Positions 25,132 through 39,763 of a DNA stretch of 64,000 nt are shown here, in pieces. Below the pieces are notes generated by a model that had not been told where the DNA came from, did no database searches, and saw only the letters and a program-made list of their open reading frames with translations. How positions within the stretch are numbered: the first letter of the stretch is position 1; each line of letters begins with the position of its first letter. Source of the stretch: Luzula sylvatica (lineage: Eukaryota > Streptophyta > Magnoliopsida > Poales > Juncaceae); assembly GCA_946800325.1 (NCBI GenBank), contig OX326958.1:15218992-15282991 (forward strand), written 5' to 3'. Made by a program: the position numbers and the translations under genes.

Positions 25132-27241
25132 ACAGTTTGTTTTTCGATTCAAAACAATTTGTTTATGCTTTGGGGAGTTCAAATAACGTATTTTTAGATC
25201 ATTTGAATCGTATCTTTTACCACATAACATTTCACCAAAATTTACAAACACTAAGAAAGTTTGTTTTTCGATTCAAAACAATTTGTTTATGCTTTGGGGA
25301 GTTCAAATAACGGATTTTGAGATCATTTGAATCGTATCTTTTACTACATAACATTTCACCAAAATTTACAAACACTAAGAAAGTTTGTTTTTAGATTCAA
25401 AACAATTTGTTTATGCTTTGGGGAGTTCAAATAACATATTTTTACATCATTCGAATCGTATCTTTTACCACATAACATTTCACCAAAATTTACAAACACT
25501 AAGAAAGTTTATTTTTCGATTCAAAACAATTTGTTTATGCTTTGGGGAGTTCAAATAACGTATTTTTACATCATTTGAAACGTATCTTTTACCGCATAAC
25601 ATTTCACCAAAATTTACAAAAACTAAGAAAGTTTGTTTTTCGATTCAAAACAATTTGTTTATGCTTTGGGGAGTTTAAAATAACGTATTTTGAGATCATT
25701 TGAATCGTATCTTTTACTACATAACATTTCACCAAAATTTACAAACACTAAGAAAGTTTGTTTTTCGATTCAAAACAATACGTTTATGCTTTGGGGAGTT
25801 CCAATAACGTATTTTTACATCATTTGAATCGTATCTTTTACCACATAACATTTCACCAAAATTAACAAACACTAAGAAAGTTTGTTTTTCGATTCAAAAC
25901 AATCTGTTTATGCTTTGGGGAGTTCAAATAACGTATTTTGAGATCATTTGAATCGTATCTTTTACCACATAACATTTCACCAAAATTTACAAACACTAAG
26001 ACAGTTTGTTTTTCGATTCAAAACAATTTGTTTATGCTTTGGGGAGTTCAAATAACGTATTTTTAGATCATTTGAATCGTATCTTTTACCACATAACATT
26101 TCACCAAAATTTACAAACACTAAGAAAGTTTGTTTTTCGATTCAAAACAATTTGTTTATGCTTTGGGGAGTTCAAATAACGTATTTTGAGATCATTTGAA
26201 TCGTATCTTTTACTACATAACATTTCACCAAAATTTACAAACACTAAGAAAGTTTGTTTTTCGATTCAAAACAATTTGTTTATGCTTTGGGTAGTTCAAA
26301 TAACATATTTTTACATCATTCGAATCGTATCTTTTACCACATAACATTTCACCAAAATTTACAAACACTAAGACAGTTTTGTTTTTCGATTCAAAACAAT
26401 CTGTTTATGCTTCGGGGAGTTGAAATAACGTATTTTAAGATCATTTGAATCGTATCTTTTACTACATAACATTTCACCAAAATTTACAAACACTAAGAAA
26501 GTTTGTTTTTCGATACAAAACAATCTGTTTATGCTTTGGGGAGTTCAAATAACGTATTTTGAGATCATTTGAATCGTATCTTTTACTACATAACATTTCA
26601 CCAAAATTTACAAACACTAAGAAAGTTTGTTTTTCGATTCAAAACAATTTGTTTATGCTTTGGGGAGTTCAAATAACGTATTTTGAGATCATTTGAATCG
26701 TATCTTTTACTACATAACATTTCACCAAAATTTACAAACACTAAGAAAGTTTGTTTTTCGATTCAAAACAATATGTTTATGCTTTGGGGAGTTCAAATAA
26801 TGTATTTTGAGATCATTTGAATCGTATCTTTTACCACATAACATTTCACCGAAATTTACAAACACTAAGAATGTTTGTTTTTCGATTCAAAACAATCTGT
26901 TTATGCTATGGGGAGTTCAAATAACGTATTTTGAGATCATTTGAATCGTATCTTTTACCACATAACATTTCACCACAATTTACATACACTAAGAAAGTTT
27001 GTTTTTCGATTCAAAACAATTTGTTTATGCTTTGGGGAGTTCAAATAACGTATTTTGAGATCATTTGAATCGTATCTTTTACCACATAACATTTCACCAA
27101 AATTTACAAACACTAAGAAAGTTTGTTTTTCGATTCAAAAAAATCTGTTTATGCTTTGGGGAGTTCAAATAATGTATTTTGAGATCATTTGAATCGTATC
27201 TTTTATCACATAACATTTCACCAAAATTTACAAACACTAAG
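25132..27241. repeat. Mixed M-type modules and a K series lacking K3
   Basis: Seventeen monomers. They include a K6-like unit (25504), a 125-bp 'tttaaaat' unit (25628), 'aatacg' (25753), 'gggtag' (26249), the 125-bp unit (26373), 'cgatacaaaac' (26498), then K1 (26746), K2 (26870, ending 'acatacac'), K4 (26994) and K5 (27118). K3 with 'gagacag' is absent between 26870 and 26994. One 'tttttagatt' variant at 25380 removes the first CpG. Confidence 0.8.
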
Positions 27242-30200
27242 AAAGTTTATTTTTCGATTCAAAACAATTTGTTTATGCTTTGGGGAGTTCAAATAACGTA
27301 TTTTTAGATCATTTGAAACGTATCTTTTACCGCATAACATTTCACCAAAATTTACAAAAACTAAGAAAGTTTGTTTTTCGATTCAAAACAATTTGTTTAT
27401 GCTTTGGGGAGTTTAAATAACGTATTTTGAGATCATTTGAATCGTATCTTTTTCTACATAACATTTCACCAAAATTTACAAACACTAAGAAAGTTTGTTT
27501 TTCGATTCAAAACAATCTGTTCATGATTTGGGGAGTTCAAATAATGTATTTTGATTTGAATCGTATCTTTTACCACATAACATTTCACCAAAATTTACAA
27601 ACACTAAGAAATTTTGTTTTTCGATTCAAAACAATCTGTTTATGCTTTGGGGAGTTCAAATAACGTATTTTGAGATCATTTGAATCGTATCTTTTACCAC
27701 ATAACATTTCACCAAAATTTACAAACACTAAGACAGTTTGTTTTTCGATTCAAAACAATTTGTTTATGCTTTGGGGAGTTCAAATAACGTATTTATAGAT
27801 CATTCGAATCGTATCTTTTACCACATAACATTTCACCAAAATTTACAAACACTAAGAAAGTTTGTTTTTCGATTCAAAACAATCTGTTAATGCTTTGGGG
27901 AGTTGAAATAACGTATTTTGAGATCATTTGAATCGTATCTTTTACTACATAACATTTCACCAAAATTTACAAACACTAAGAAAGTTTGTTTTTCGATTCA
28001 AAACAATCTGTTTATGCTTTGGGGAGTTCAAATAACGTATTTTGAGATCATTTGAATCGTATCTTTTACCACATAACATTTCACCAAAATTTACAAACAC
28101 TAAGAAATTTTGTTTTTCGATTCAAAACAATCTGGTTATGCTTTGGGGAGTTCAAATAACGTATTTTGAGATCATTTGAATCGTATCTTTTACCACAAAA
28201 CATTTCACCAAAATTAACAAACACTAAGAAAGTTTGTTTTTCGATTCAAAACAATCGGTTTATGCTTTGGGGAGTTCAAATAACGTATTTTGAGATCATT
28301 TGAATCGTATCTTTTACCACATAACATTTCACCGAAATTTACAAACACTAAGAAAGTTTGTTTTTCGATTCAACACAATCTGTTTATGCTTTGGGGAGTT
28401 CAAATAACGTATTTTGAGATCATTTGAATCGTATCTTTTACTACATAACATTTCACCAAAATTTCCAAACACTAAGAAAGTTTGTTTTTCGATTCAAAAC
28501 AATTTGTTTATGCTTTGGGGAGTTCAAATAACGTATTTTGAGATCATTTGAATCGTATCTTTTACTACATAACATTTCACCAAAATTTACAAACACTAAG
28601 AAAGTTTGTTTTTCGATTCAAAACAATATGTTTATGCTTTGGGGAGTTCAAATAATGTATTTTGAGATCATTTGAATCGTATCTTTTACCACATAACATT
28701 TCACCGAAATTTACAAACACTAAGAAAGTTTGTTTTTCGATTCAAAACAATCTGTTTATGCTATGGGGAGTTCAAATAACGTATTTTGAGATCATTTGAA
28801 TCGTATCTTTTACCACATAACATTTCACCACAATTTACAAACACTGAGACAGTTTGTTTTTCGATTCAAAACAATCTGTTTATGTTTCGGGGAGTTGAAA
28901 TAACGTATTTTTAGATCATTTGAATCGTATCTTTTACCACATAACATTTCACCAAAATTTACAAACACTAAGAAAGTTTATTTTTCGATTCAAAACAATT
29001 TGTTTATGCTTTGGGGAGTTCAAATAACATATTTTTAGATCATTTGAAACGTATCTTTTACCGCATAACATTTCACCAAAATTTACAAATACTAAGAAAG
29101 TTTGTTTTTCGATTCAAAACAATTTGTTTATGCTTTGGGGAGTTTTAATAACGTATTTTGAGATCATTTGAATCGTATCTTTTTCTACATAACATTTCAC
29201 CAAAATTTACAAACACTAAGAAAGTTTGTTTTTCGATTCAAAACAATCTGTTTATGCTTTGGGGAGTTCAAATAACGTATTTTGAGATCATTTGAATCGT
29301 ATCTTTTACCACATAACATTTCACCAAAATTTACAAACACTAAGAAATTTTGTTTTTCGATTCAAAACAATCTGTTTATGCTTTGGGGAGTTCAAATAAC
29401 GTATTTTGAGATCATTGGAATCGTATCTTTTACCACATAACATTTCACCAAAATTTACAAACTCTAAGACAGTTTGTTTTTCGATTCGAAACAATTTGTT
29501 TATGCTTTGGGGAGTTCAAATAACGTATTTTTAGATCATTCGAATCGTATCTTTTACCACATAACATTTCACCAAAATTTACAAACACTAAGAAAGTTTG
29601 TTTTTCGATTCAAAACAATCTGTTTATGCTTTGGGGAGTTGAAATAACGTATTTTGAGATCATTTGAATCGTATCTTTTACTACATAACATTTCACCAAA
29701 ATTTACAAACACTAAGAAAGTTTGTTTTTCGATTCAAAACAATCTGTTTATGCTTTGGGGAGTTCAAATAACGTATTTTGAGATCATTTGAATCGTATCT
29801 TTTACCACATAACATTTCACCAAAATTTACAAACACTAAGAAATTTTGTTTTTCGATTCAAAACAATCTGTTTATGCTTTGGGGAGTTCAAATAACGTAT
29901 TTTGAGATCATTTGAATCGTATCTTTTACCACATAACATTTCACCAAAATTTACAAACACTAAGACAGTTTGTTTTTCGATTCAAAACAATTTGTTTATG
30001 CTTTGGGGAGTTCAAATAACGTATTTTTAGATCATTTGAATCGTATCTTTTACTACATAACATTTCACCAAAATTTACAAACACTAAGAAAGTTTGTTTT
30101 TCGATTCAAAACAATACGTTTATGCTTTGGGGAGTTCCAATAACGTATTTTTACATCATTTGAATCGTATCTTTTACCACATAACATTTCACCAAAATTA

Positions 30201-30336
30201 ACAAACACTAAGAAAGTTTGTTTTTCGATTCAAAACAATCTGTTTATGCTTTGGGGAGTTCAAATAACGTATTTTGAGATCATTTGAATCGTATCTTTTA
30301 CCACATAACATTTCACCAAAATTTACAAACACTAAG
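27242..30336. repeat. 25-monomer segmental duplication, copy 1 (3095 bp)
   Basis: Begins with K6 (gtttattt) and runs through K7, the 119-bp unit (27490), module J units, leader-type units, K1, K2, K3, then K6 and K7 directly after K3, and M-type units. Rare shared marks with copy 2: 'gattcaacac' (near 28370) and 'aaatttccaaac' (near 28462). Length 25 x 124 - 5. Confidence 0.9.
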
Positions 30337-32439
30337 ACAGTTTGTTTTTCGATTCAAAACAATTTGTTTATGCTTTGGGGAGTTCAAATAACGTATTTTT
30401 AGATCATTTGAAACGTATCTTTTACCGCATAACATTTCACCAAAATTTACAAAAACTAAGAAAGTTTGTTTTTCAATTCAAAACAATTTGTTTATGCTTT
30501 GGGGAGTTTAAATAACGTATTTTGAGATCATTTGAATCGTATCTTTTTCTACATAACATTTCACCAAAATTTACAAACACTAAGAAAGTTTGTTTTTCGA
30601 TTCAAAACAATCTGTTCATGATTTGGGGAGTTCAAATAATGTATTTTGATTTGAATCGTATCTTTTACCACATAACATTTCACCAAAATTTACAAACACT
30701 AAGAAATTTTGTTTTTCGATTCAAAACAATCTGTTTATGCTTTGGGGAGTTCAAATAACGTATTTTGAGATCATTTGAATCGTATCTTTTACCACATAAC
30801 ATTTCACCAAAATTTACAAACACTAAGACAGTTTGTTTTTCGATTCAAAACAATTTGTTTATGCTTTGGGGAGTTCAAATAACGTATTTATAGATCATTC
30901 GAATAGTATCTTTTACCACATAACATTTCACCAAAATTTACAAACACTAAGAAAGTTTGTTTTTCGATTCAAAACAATCTGTTAATGCTTTGGGGAGTTG
31001 AAATAACGTATTTTGAGATCATTTGAATCGTATCTTTTACTACATAACATTTCACCAAAATTTACAAACACTAAGAAAGTTTGTTTTTCGATTCAAAACA
31101 ATCTGTTTATGCTTTGGGGAGTTCAAATAACGTATTTTGAGATCATTTGAATCGTATCTTTTACCACATAACATTTCACCAAAATTTACAAACACTAAGA
31201 AATTTTGTTTTTCGATTCAAAACAATCTGTTTATGCTTTGGGGAGTTCAAATAACGTATTTTGAGATCATTTGAATCGTATCTTTTACCACAAAACATTT
31301 CACCAAAATTAACAAACACTAAGAAAGTTTGTTTTTCGATTCAAAACAATCGGTTTATGCTTTGGGGAGTTCAAATAACGTATTTTGAGATCATTTGAAT
31401 CGTATCTTTTACCACATAACATTTCACCGAAATTTACAAACACTAAGAAAGTTTGATTTTCGATTCAACACAATCTGTTTATGCTTTGGGGAGTTCAAAT
31501 AACGTATTTTGAGATCATTTGAATCGTATCTTTTACTACATAACATTTCACCAAAATTTCCAAACACTAAGAAAGTTTGTTTTTCGATTCAAAACAATTT
31601 GTTTATGCTTTGGGGAGTTCAAATAACGTATTTTGAGATCATTTGAATCGTATCTTTTACTACATAACATTTCACCAAAATTTACAAACACTAAGAAAGT
31701 TTGTTTTTCGATTCAAAACAATATGTTTATGCTTTGGGGAGTTCAAATAATGTATTTTGAGATCATTTGAATCGTATCTTTTACCACATAACATTTCACC
31801 GAAATTTACAAACACTAAGAAAGTTTGTTTTTCGATTCAAAACAATCTGTTTATGCTATGGGGAGTTCAAATAACGTATTTTGAGATCATTTGAATCGTA
31901 TCTTTTACCACATAACATTTCACCACAATTTACAAACACTGAGACAGTTTGTTTTTCGATTCAAAACAATCTGTTTATGCTTCGGGGAGTTGAAATAACG
32001 TATTTTTAGATCATTTGAATCGTATCTTTTACCACATAACATTTCACCAAAATTTACAAACACTAAGAAAGTTTATTTTTCGATTCAAAACAATTTGTTT
32101 ATGCTTTGGGGAGTTCAAATAACGTATTTTTAGATCATTTGAAACGTATCTTTTACCGCATAACATTTCACCAAAATTTACAAATACTAAGAAAGTTTGT
32201 TTTTCGATTCAAAACAATTTGTTTATGCTTTGGGGAGTTTTAATAACGTATTTTGAGATCATTTGAATCGTATCTTTTTCTACATAACATTTCACCAAAA
32301 TTTACAAACACTAAGAAAGTTTGTTTTTCGATTCAAAACAATCTGTTTATGCTTTGGGGAGTTCAAATAACGTATTTTGAGATCATTTGAATCGTATCTT
32401 TTACCACATAACATTTCACCAAAATTTACAAACACTAAG
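30337..32439. repeat. 25-monomer segmental duplication, copy 2 (first 17 monomers)
   Basis: Matches copy 1 at an offset of 3095 bp, with 'gattcaacac' near 31465 and 'aaatttccaaac' near 31557. Its first monomer (30337) is a chimera: the left end is acag type, the right half is K6 (gaaacg, accgcat). Correspondence ends inside the monomer at 32440. The 119-bp unit is at 30585. Confidence 0.9.
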
Positions 32440-32564
32440 AAATTTTGTTTTTCGATTCAAAACAATCTGTTTATGCTTTGGGGAGTTTAAAATAACGTAT
32501 TTTGAGATCATTTGAATCGTATCTTTTACTACATAACATTTCACCAAAATTTACAAACACTAAG
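32440..32564. repeat. Chimeric 125-bp monomer at the end of the 25-mer
   Basis: The left half (aaatttt, aatctg) equals the K10-type unit at 29345 in copy 1; the right half (tttaaaat, tactac) equals the unit at 25628. It marks the point where the second 3095-bp copy was replaced by the 12-monomer series. Confidence 0.85.
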
Positions 32565-34054
32565 AAAGTTTGTTTTTCGATTCAAAACAATACGTTTATG
32601 CTTTGGGGAGTTCCAATAACGTATTTTTACATCATTTGAATCGTATCTTTTACCACATAACATTTCACCAAAATTAACAAACACTAAGAAAGTTTGTTTT
32701 TCGATTCAAAACAATCTGTTTATGCTTTGGGGAGTTCAAATAACGTATTTTGAGATCATTTGAATCGTATCTTTTACCACATAACATTTCACCAAAATTT
32801 ACAAACACTAAGACAGTTTGTTTTTCGATTCAAAACAATTTGTTTATGCTTTGGGGAGTTCAAATAACGTATTTTTAGATCATTTGAATCGTATCTTTTA
32901 CCACATAACATTTCACCAAAATTTACAAACACTAAGAAAGTTTGTTTTTCGATTCAAAACAATTTGTTTATGCTTTGGGGAGTTCAAATAACGTATTTTG
33001 AGATCATTTGAATCGTATCTTTTACTACATAACATTTCACCAAAATTTACAAACACTAAGAAAGTTTGTTTTTCGATTCAAAACAATTTGTTTATGCTTT
33101 GGGTAGTTCAAATAACATATTTTTACATCATTCGAATCGTATCTTTTACCACATAACATTTCACCAAAATTTACAAACACTAAGACAGTTTTGTTTTTCG
33201 ATTCAAAACAATCTGTTTATGCTTCGGGGAGTTGAAATAACGTATTTTAAGATCATTTGAATCGTATCTTTTACTACATAACATTTCACCAAAATTTACA
33301 AACACTAAGAAAGTTTGTTTTTCGATACAAAACAATCTGTTTATGCTTTGGGGAGTTCAAATAACGTATTTTGAGATCATTTGAATCGTATCTTTTACCA
33401 CATAACATTTCACCAAAATTTACAAACACTAAGAAAGTTTGTTTTTCGATTCAAAAAAATCTGTTTATGCTTTGGGGAGTTCAAATAACGTATTTTGAGA
33501 TCATTTGAATCGTATCTTTTACCACACAACATTTCACCAAAATTTACAAACACTAAGAAAGTTTGTTTTTCGATTCAAAACAATTTGTTTATGCTTTGGG
33601 GAGTTCAAATAACGTATTTTTAGATCATTTGAATCGTATCTTTGACCACATAACATTTCACCAAAATTTACAAACACTAAGAAATTTTGTTTTTCGATTC
33701 AAAAAAATCTGTTTATGCTTTGGGGAGTTCAAATAATGTATTTTGAGATCATTTGAATCGTATCTTTTACCACATAACATTTCACCAAAATTTACAAACA
33801 CTAAGAAAGTTTATTTTTCGATTCAAAACAATTTGTTTATGCGTTGGGGAGTTCAAATCACGTATTTTTACATCATTTGAAACGTATCTTTTACCGCATA
33901 ACATTTCACCAAAATTTACAAAAACTAAGAAAGTTTGTTTTTCGATTCAAAACAATTTGTTTATGCTTTGGGGAGTTTAAAATAACGTATTTTGAGATCA
34001 TTTGAATCGTATCTTTTACTACATAACATTTCACCAAAATTTACAAACACTAAG
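32565..34054. repeat. 12-monomer HOR (1490 bp), first locus, copy 1
   Basis: Starts at 'aatacg' with 'gttccaat' and passes through acag, 'gggtag' (33061), the 125-bp unit (33185), 'cgatacaaaac' (33310), 'caaaaaaatctg' with 'cacacaac' (33434), a K6-like unit (33806) and a 125-bp 'tttaaaat' unit (33930). Two +1 units give 12 x 124 + 2 = 1490. Private: 'tttgaccac', 'gcgttggg', 'aatcacg'. Confidence 0.9.
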
Positions 34055-34923
34055 AAAGTTTGTTTTTCGATTCAAAACAATACGTTTATGCTTTGGGGAG
34101 TTCCAATAACGTATTTTTACATCATTTGAATCGTATATTTTACCACATAACATTTCACCAAAATTAACAAACACTAAGAAAGTTTATTTTTCGATTCAAA
34201 ACAATCTGTTTATGCTTTGGGGAGTTCAAATAACGTATTTTGAGATCATTTGAATCGTATCTTTTACCACATAACATTTCAACAAAATTTACAAACACTA
34301 AGACAGTTTGTTTTTCGATTCAAAACAATTTGTTTATGCTTTGGGGAGTTCAAATAACGTATTTTTAGATCATTTGAATCGTATCTTTTACCACATAACA
34401 TTTCACCAAAATTTACAAACACTAAGAAAGTTTGTTTTTCGATTCAAAACAATTTGTTTATGCTTTGGGGAGTTCAAATAACGTATTTTGAGATCATTTG
34501 AATCGTATCTTTTACTACATAACATTTCACCAAAATTTACAAACACTAAGAAAGTTTGTTTTTCGATTCAAAACAATTTGTTTATGCTTTGGGTAGTTCA
34601 AATAACATATTTTTACATCATTCGAATCGTATCTTTTACCACATAACATTTCACCAAAATTTACAAACACTAAGACAGTTTTGTTTTTCGATTCAAAACA
34701 ATCTGTTTATGCTTCGGGGAGTTGAAATAACGTATTTTAAGATCATTTGAATCGTATCTTTTACTACATAACATTTCACCAAAATTTACAAACACTAAGA
34801 AAGTTTGTTTTTCGATACAAAACAATCTGTTTATGCTTTGGGGAGTTCAAATAACGTATTTTGAGATCATTTGAATCGTATCTTTTACCACATAACATTT
34901 CACCAAAATTTACAAACACTAAG
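34055..34923. repeat. 12-monomer HOR, first locus, copy 2 (7 monomers)
   Basis: Seven monomers repeat copy 1 at an offset of 1490 bp, including the 125-bp unit at 34675. Private marks are 'gtatatttta' near 34134, 'gtttattt' at 34179 and 'tcaacaaaa'. 'gtatatttta' also occurs at the equivalent place near 39843. Confidence 0.9.
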
Positions 34924-37900
34924 AAAGTTTGTTTTTCGATTCAAAACAATCTGTTTATGCTTTGGGGAGTTGAAATAACGTATTTTGAGATCATTTGAAT
35001 CGTATCTTTTACTACATAACATTTCACCAAAATTTACAAACACTAAGAAAGTTTGTTTTTCGATTCAAAACAATCTGTTTATGCTTTGGGGAGTTCAAAT
35101 AACGTATTTTGAGATCATTTGAATCGTATCTTTTACCACATAACATTTCACCAAAATTTACAAACACTAAGAAATTTTGTTTTTCGATTCAAAACAATCT
35201 GTTTATGCTTTGGGGAGTTCAAATAACGTATTTTGAGATCATTTGAATCGTATCTTTTACCACATAACATTTCACCAAAATTTACAAACACTAAGACAGT
35301 TTGTTTTTCGATTCAAAACAATTTGTTTATGCTTTGGGGAGTTCAAATAACGTATTTTTAGATCATTTGAATCGTATCTTTTACTACATAACATTTCACC
35401 AAAATTTACAAACACTAAGAAAGTTTGTTTTTCGATTCAAAACAATACGTTTATGCTTTGGGGAGTTCCAATAACGTATTTTTACATCATTTGAATCGTA
35501 TCTTTTACCACATAACATTTCACCAAAATTAACAAACACTAAGAAAGTTTGTTTTTCGATTCAAAACAATCTGTTTATGCTTTGGGGAGTTCAAATAACG
35601 TATTTTGAGATCATTTGAATCGTATCTTTTACCACATAACATTTCACCAAAATTTACAAACACTAAGACAGTTTGTTTTTCGATTCAAAACAATTTGTTT
35701 ATGCTTTGGGGAGTTCAAATAACGTATTTTTAGATCATTTGAATCGTATCTTTTACCACATAACATTTCACCAAAATTTACAAACACTAAGAAAGTTTGT
35801 TTTTCGATTCAAAACAATTTGTTTATGCTTTGGGGAGTTCAAATAACGTATTTTGAGATCATTTGAATCGTATCTTTTACTACATAACATTTCACCAAAA
35901 TTTACAAACACTAAGAAAGTTTGTTTTTCGATTCAAAACAATTTGTTTATGCTTTGGGTAGTTCAAATAACATATTTTTACATCATTCGAATCGTATCTT
36001 TTACCACATAACATTTCACCAAAATTTACAAACACTAAGACAGTTTTGTTTTTCGATTCAAAACAATCTGTTTATGCTTCGGGGAGTTGAAATAACGTAT
36101 TTTAAGATCATTTGAATCGTATCTTTTACTACATAACATTTCACCAAAATTTACAAACACTAAGAAAGTTTGTTTTTCGATACAAAACAATCTGTTTATG
36201 CTTTGGGGAGTTCAAATAACGTATTTTGAGATCATTTGAATCGTATCTTTTACCACATAACATTTCACCAAAATTTACAAACACTAAGAAAGTTTGTTTT
36301 TCGATTCAAAAAAATCTGTTTATGCTTTGGGGAGTTCAAATAACGTATTTTGAGATCATTTCAATCGTATCTTTTACCACACAACATTTCACCAAAATTT
36401 ACAAACACTAAGACAGTTTGTTTTTCGATTCAAAACAATTTGTTTATGCTTTGGGGAGTTCAAATAACGTATTTTTAGATCATTTGAATCGTATCTTTTA
36501 CCACATAACATTTCACCAAAATTTACAAACACTAAGAAAGTTTGTTTTTCAATTCAAAACAATTTGTTTATGCTTTGGGGAGTTTAAATAACGTATTTTG
36601 AGGTCATTTGAATCGTATCTTTTTCTACATAACATTTCACCAAAATTTACAAACACTAAGAAAGTTTGTTTTTCGATTCAAAACAATCTGTTCATGATTT
36701 GGGGAGTTCAAATAATGTATTTTTAGATCATTTGAATCGTATCTTTTACCACATAACATTTCACCAAAATTTACAAACACTAAGAAATTTTGTTTTTCGA
36801 TTCAAAACAATCTGTTTATGCTTTGGGGAGTTCAAATAACGTATTTTGAGATCATTTGAATCGTATCTTTTACCACATAACATTTCACCAAAATTTACAA
36901 ACACTAAGACAGTTTGTTTTTCGATTCAAAACAATTTGTTTATGCTTTGGGGAGTTCAAATAACGTATTTTTAGATCATTTGAATCGTATCTTTTACTAC
37001 ATAACATTTCACCAAAATTTACAAACACTAAGAAAGTTTGTTTTTCGATTCAAAACAATACGTTTATGCTTTGGGGAGTTCCAATAACGTATTTTTACAT
37101 CATTTGAATCGTATCTTTTACCACATAACATTTCACCAAAATTAACAAACACTAAGAAAGTTTGTTTTTCGATTCAAAACAATCGGTTTATGCTTTGGGG
37201 AGTTCAAATAACGTATTTTGAGATCATTTGAATCGTATCTTTTACCACATAACATTTCACCGAAATTTACAAACACTAAGAAAGTTTGTTTTTCGATTCA
37301 AAACAATTTGTTTATGCTTTGGGGAGTTCAAATAACGTATTTTGAGATCATTTGAATCGTATCTTTTACTACATAACATTTCACCAAAATTTACAAACAC
37401 TAAGAAAGTTTGTTTTTCGATTCAAAACAATATGTTTATGCTTTGGGGAGTTCAAATAATGTATTTTGAGATCATTTGAATCGTATCTTTTACCACATAA
37501 CATTTCACCGAAATTTACAAACACTAAGAAAGTTTGTTTTTCGATTCAAAACAATCTGTTTATGCTATGGGGAGTTCAAATAACGTATTTTGAGATCATT
37601 TAAATCGTATCTTTTACCACATAACATTTCACCACAATTTACAAACACTGAGACAGTTTGTTTTTCGATTCAAAACAATCTGTTTATGCTTCGGGGAGTT
37701 GAAATAACGTATTTTTAGATCATTTGAATCGTATCTTTTACCACATTACATTTCACCAAAATTTACAAACACTAAGAAAGTTTGTTTTTCGATTCAAAAC
37801 AATTTGTTTATGCTTTGGGGAGTTCAAATAACGTATTTTGAGATCATTTGAATCGTATCTTTTACCACATAACATTTCACCAAAATTTACAAACACTAAG

Positions 37901-38273
37901 AAAGTTTGTTTTTCGATTCAAAAAAATCTGTTTATGCTTTGGGGAGTTCAAATAATGTATTTTGAGATCATTTGAATCGTATCTTTTACCACATAACATT
38001 TCACCAAAATTTACAAACACTAAGAAAGTTTATTTTTCGATTCAAAACAATTTGTTTATGCTTTGGGGAGTTCAAATAACGTATTTTTACATCATTTGAA
38101 ACGTATCTTTTACCGCATAACATTTCACCAAAATTTACAAAAACTAAGAAAGTTTGTTTTTCGATTCAAAACAATTTGTTTATGCTTTGGGGAGTTTAAA
38201 ATAACGTATTTTGAGATCATTTGAATCGTATCTTTTACTACATAACATTTCACCAAAATTTACAAACACTAAG
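34924..38273. repeat. Third M-type series followed by a K series (K1-K6), 27 monomers
   Basis: Units 34924-35419 resemble 15103-15598. From 35420 ('aatacg') to the 'cgatacaaaac' unit at 36165 the 12-mer order is followed again at an 11-monomer spacing (1365 bp). Then come 'caaaaaaatctg', acag, a unit with 'tttcaattc' (36537), an undeleted 'ttcatgattt' (36661), 'aatacg', 'aatcgg', a leader unit, K1-K6 (37405-38148) and a 125-bp unit (38149). Confidence 0.82.
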
Positions 38274-39763
38274 AAAGTTTGTTTTTCGATTCAAAACAAT
38301 ACGTTTATGCTTTGGGGAGTTCCAATAACGTATTTTTACATCATTTGAATCGTATCTTTTACCACATAACATTTCACCAAAATTAACAAACACTAAGAAA
38401 GTTTGTTTTTCGATTCAAAACAATCTGTTTATGCTTTGGGGAGTTCAAATAACGTATTTTGAGATCATTTGAATCGTATCTTTTACCACATAACATTTCA
38501 CCAAAATTTACAAACACTAAGACAGTTTGTTTTTCGATTCAAAACAATTTGTTTATGCTTTGGGGAGTTCAAATAACGTATTTTTAGATCATTTGAATCG
38601 TATCTTTTACCACATAACATTTCACCAAAATTTACAAACACTAAGAAAGTTTGTTTTTCGATTCAAAACAATTTGTTTATGCTTTGGGGAGTTCAAATAA
38701 CGTATTTTGAGATCATTTGAATCGTATCTTTTACTACATAACATTTCACCAAAATTTACAAACACTAAGAAAGTTTGTTTTTCGATTCAAAACAATTTGT
38801 TTATGCTTTGGGTAGTTCAAATAACATATTTTTACATCATTCGAATCGTATCTTTTACCACATAACATTTCACCAAAATTTACAAACACTAAGACAGTTT
38901 TGTTTTTCGATTCAAAACAATCTGTTTATGCTTCGGGGAGTTGAAATAACGTATTTTAAGATCATTTGAATCGTATCTTTTACTACATAACATTTCACCA
39001 AAATTTACAAACACTAAGAAAGTTTGTTTTTCGATACAAAACAATCTGTTTATGCTTTGGGGAGTTCAAATAACGTATTTTGAGATCATTTGAATCGTAT
39101 CTTTTACCACATAACATTTCACCAAAATTTACAAACACTAAGAAAGTTTGTTTTTCGATTCAAAAAAATCTGTTTATGCTTTGGGGAGTTCAAATAACGT
39201 ATTTTGAGATCATTTGAATCGTATCTTTTACCACACAACATTTCACCAAAATTTACAAACACTAAGAAAGTTTGTTTTTCGATTCAAAACAATTTGTTTA
39301 TGCTTTGGGGAGTTCAAATAACGTATTTTTAGATCATTTGAATCGTATCTTTTACCACATAACATTTCACCAAAATTTACAAACACTAAGAAAGTTTGTT
39401 TTTCGATTCAAAAAAATCTGTTTATGCTTTGGGGAGTTCAAATAATGTATTTTGAGATCATTTGAATCGTATCTTTTACCACATAACATTTCACCAAAAT
39501 TTACAAACACTAAGAAAGTTTATTTTTCGATTCAAAACAATTTGTTTATGCTTTGGGGAGTTCAAATAACGTATTTTTACATCATTTGAAACGTATCTTT
39601 TACCGCATAACATTTCACCAAAATTTACAAAAACTAAGAAAGTTTGTTTTTCGATTCAAAACAATTTGTTTATGCTTTGGGGAGTTTAAAATAACGTATT
39701 TTGAGATCATTTGAATCGTATCTTTTACTACATAACATTTCACCAAAATTTACAAACACTAAG
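38274..39763. repeat. 12-monomer HOR (1490 bp), second locus, copy 1
   Basis: Equivalent to 32565-34054 at an offset of 5709 bp (46 x 124 + 5). Monomer order and indel units (125-bp at 38894 and 39639) are identical. It lacks the private changes 'gcgttggg' and 'tttgaccac' of the first locus, so those arose after the duplication or were corrected here. Confidence 0.9.
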
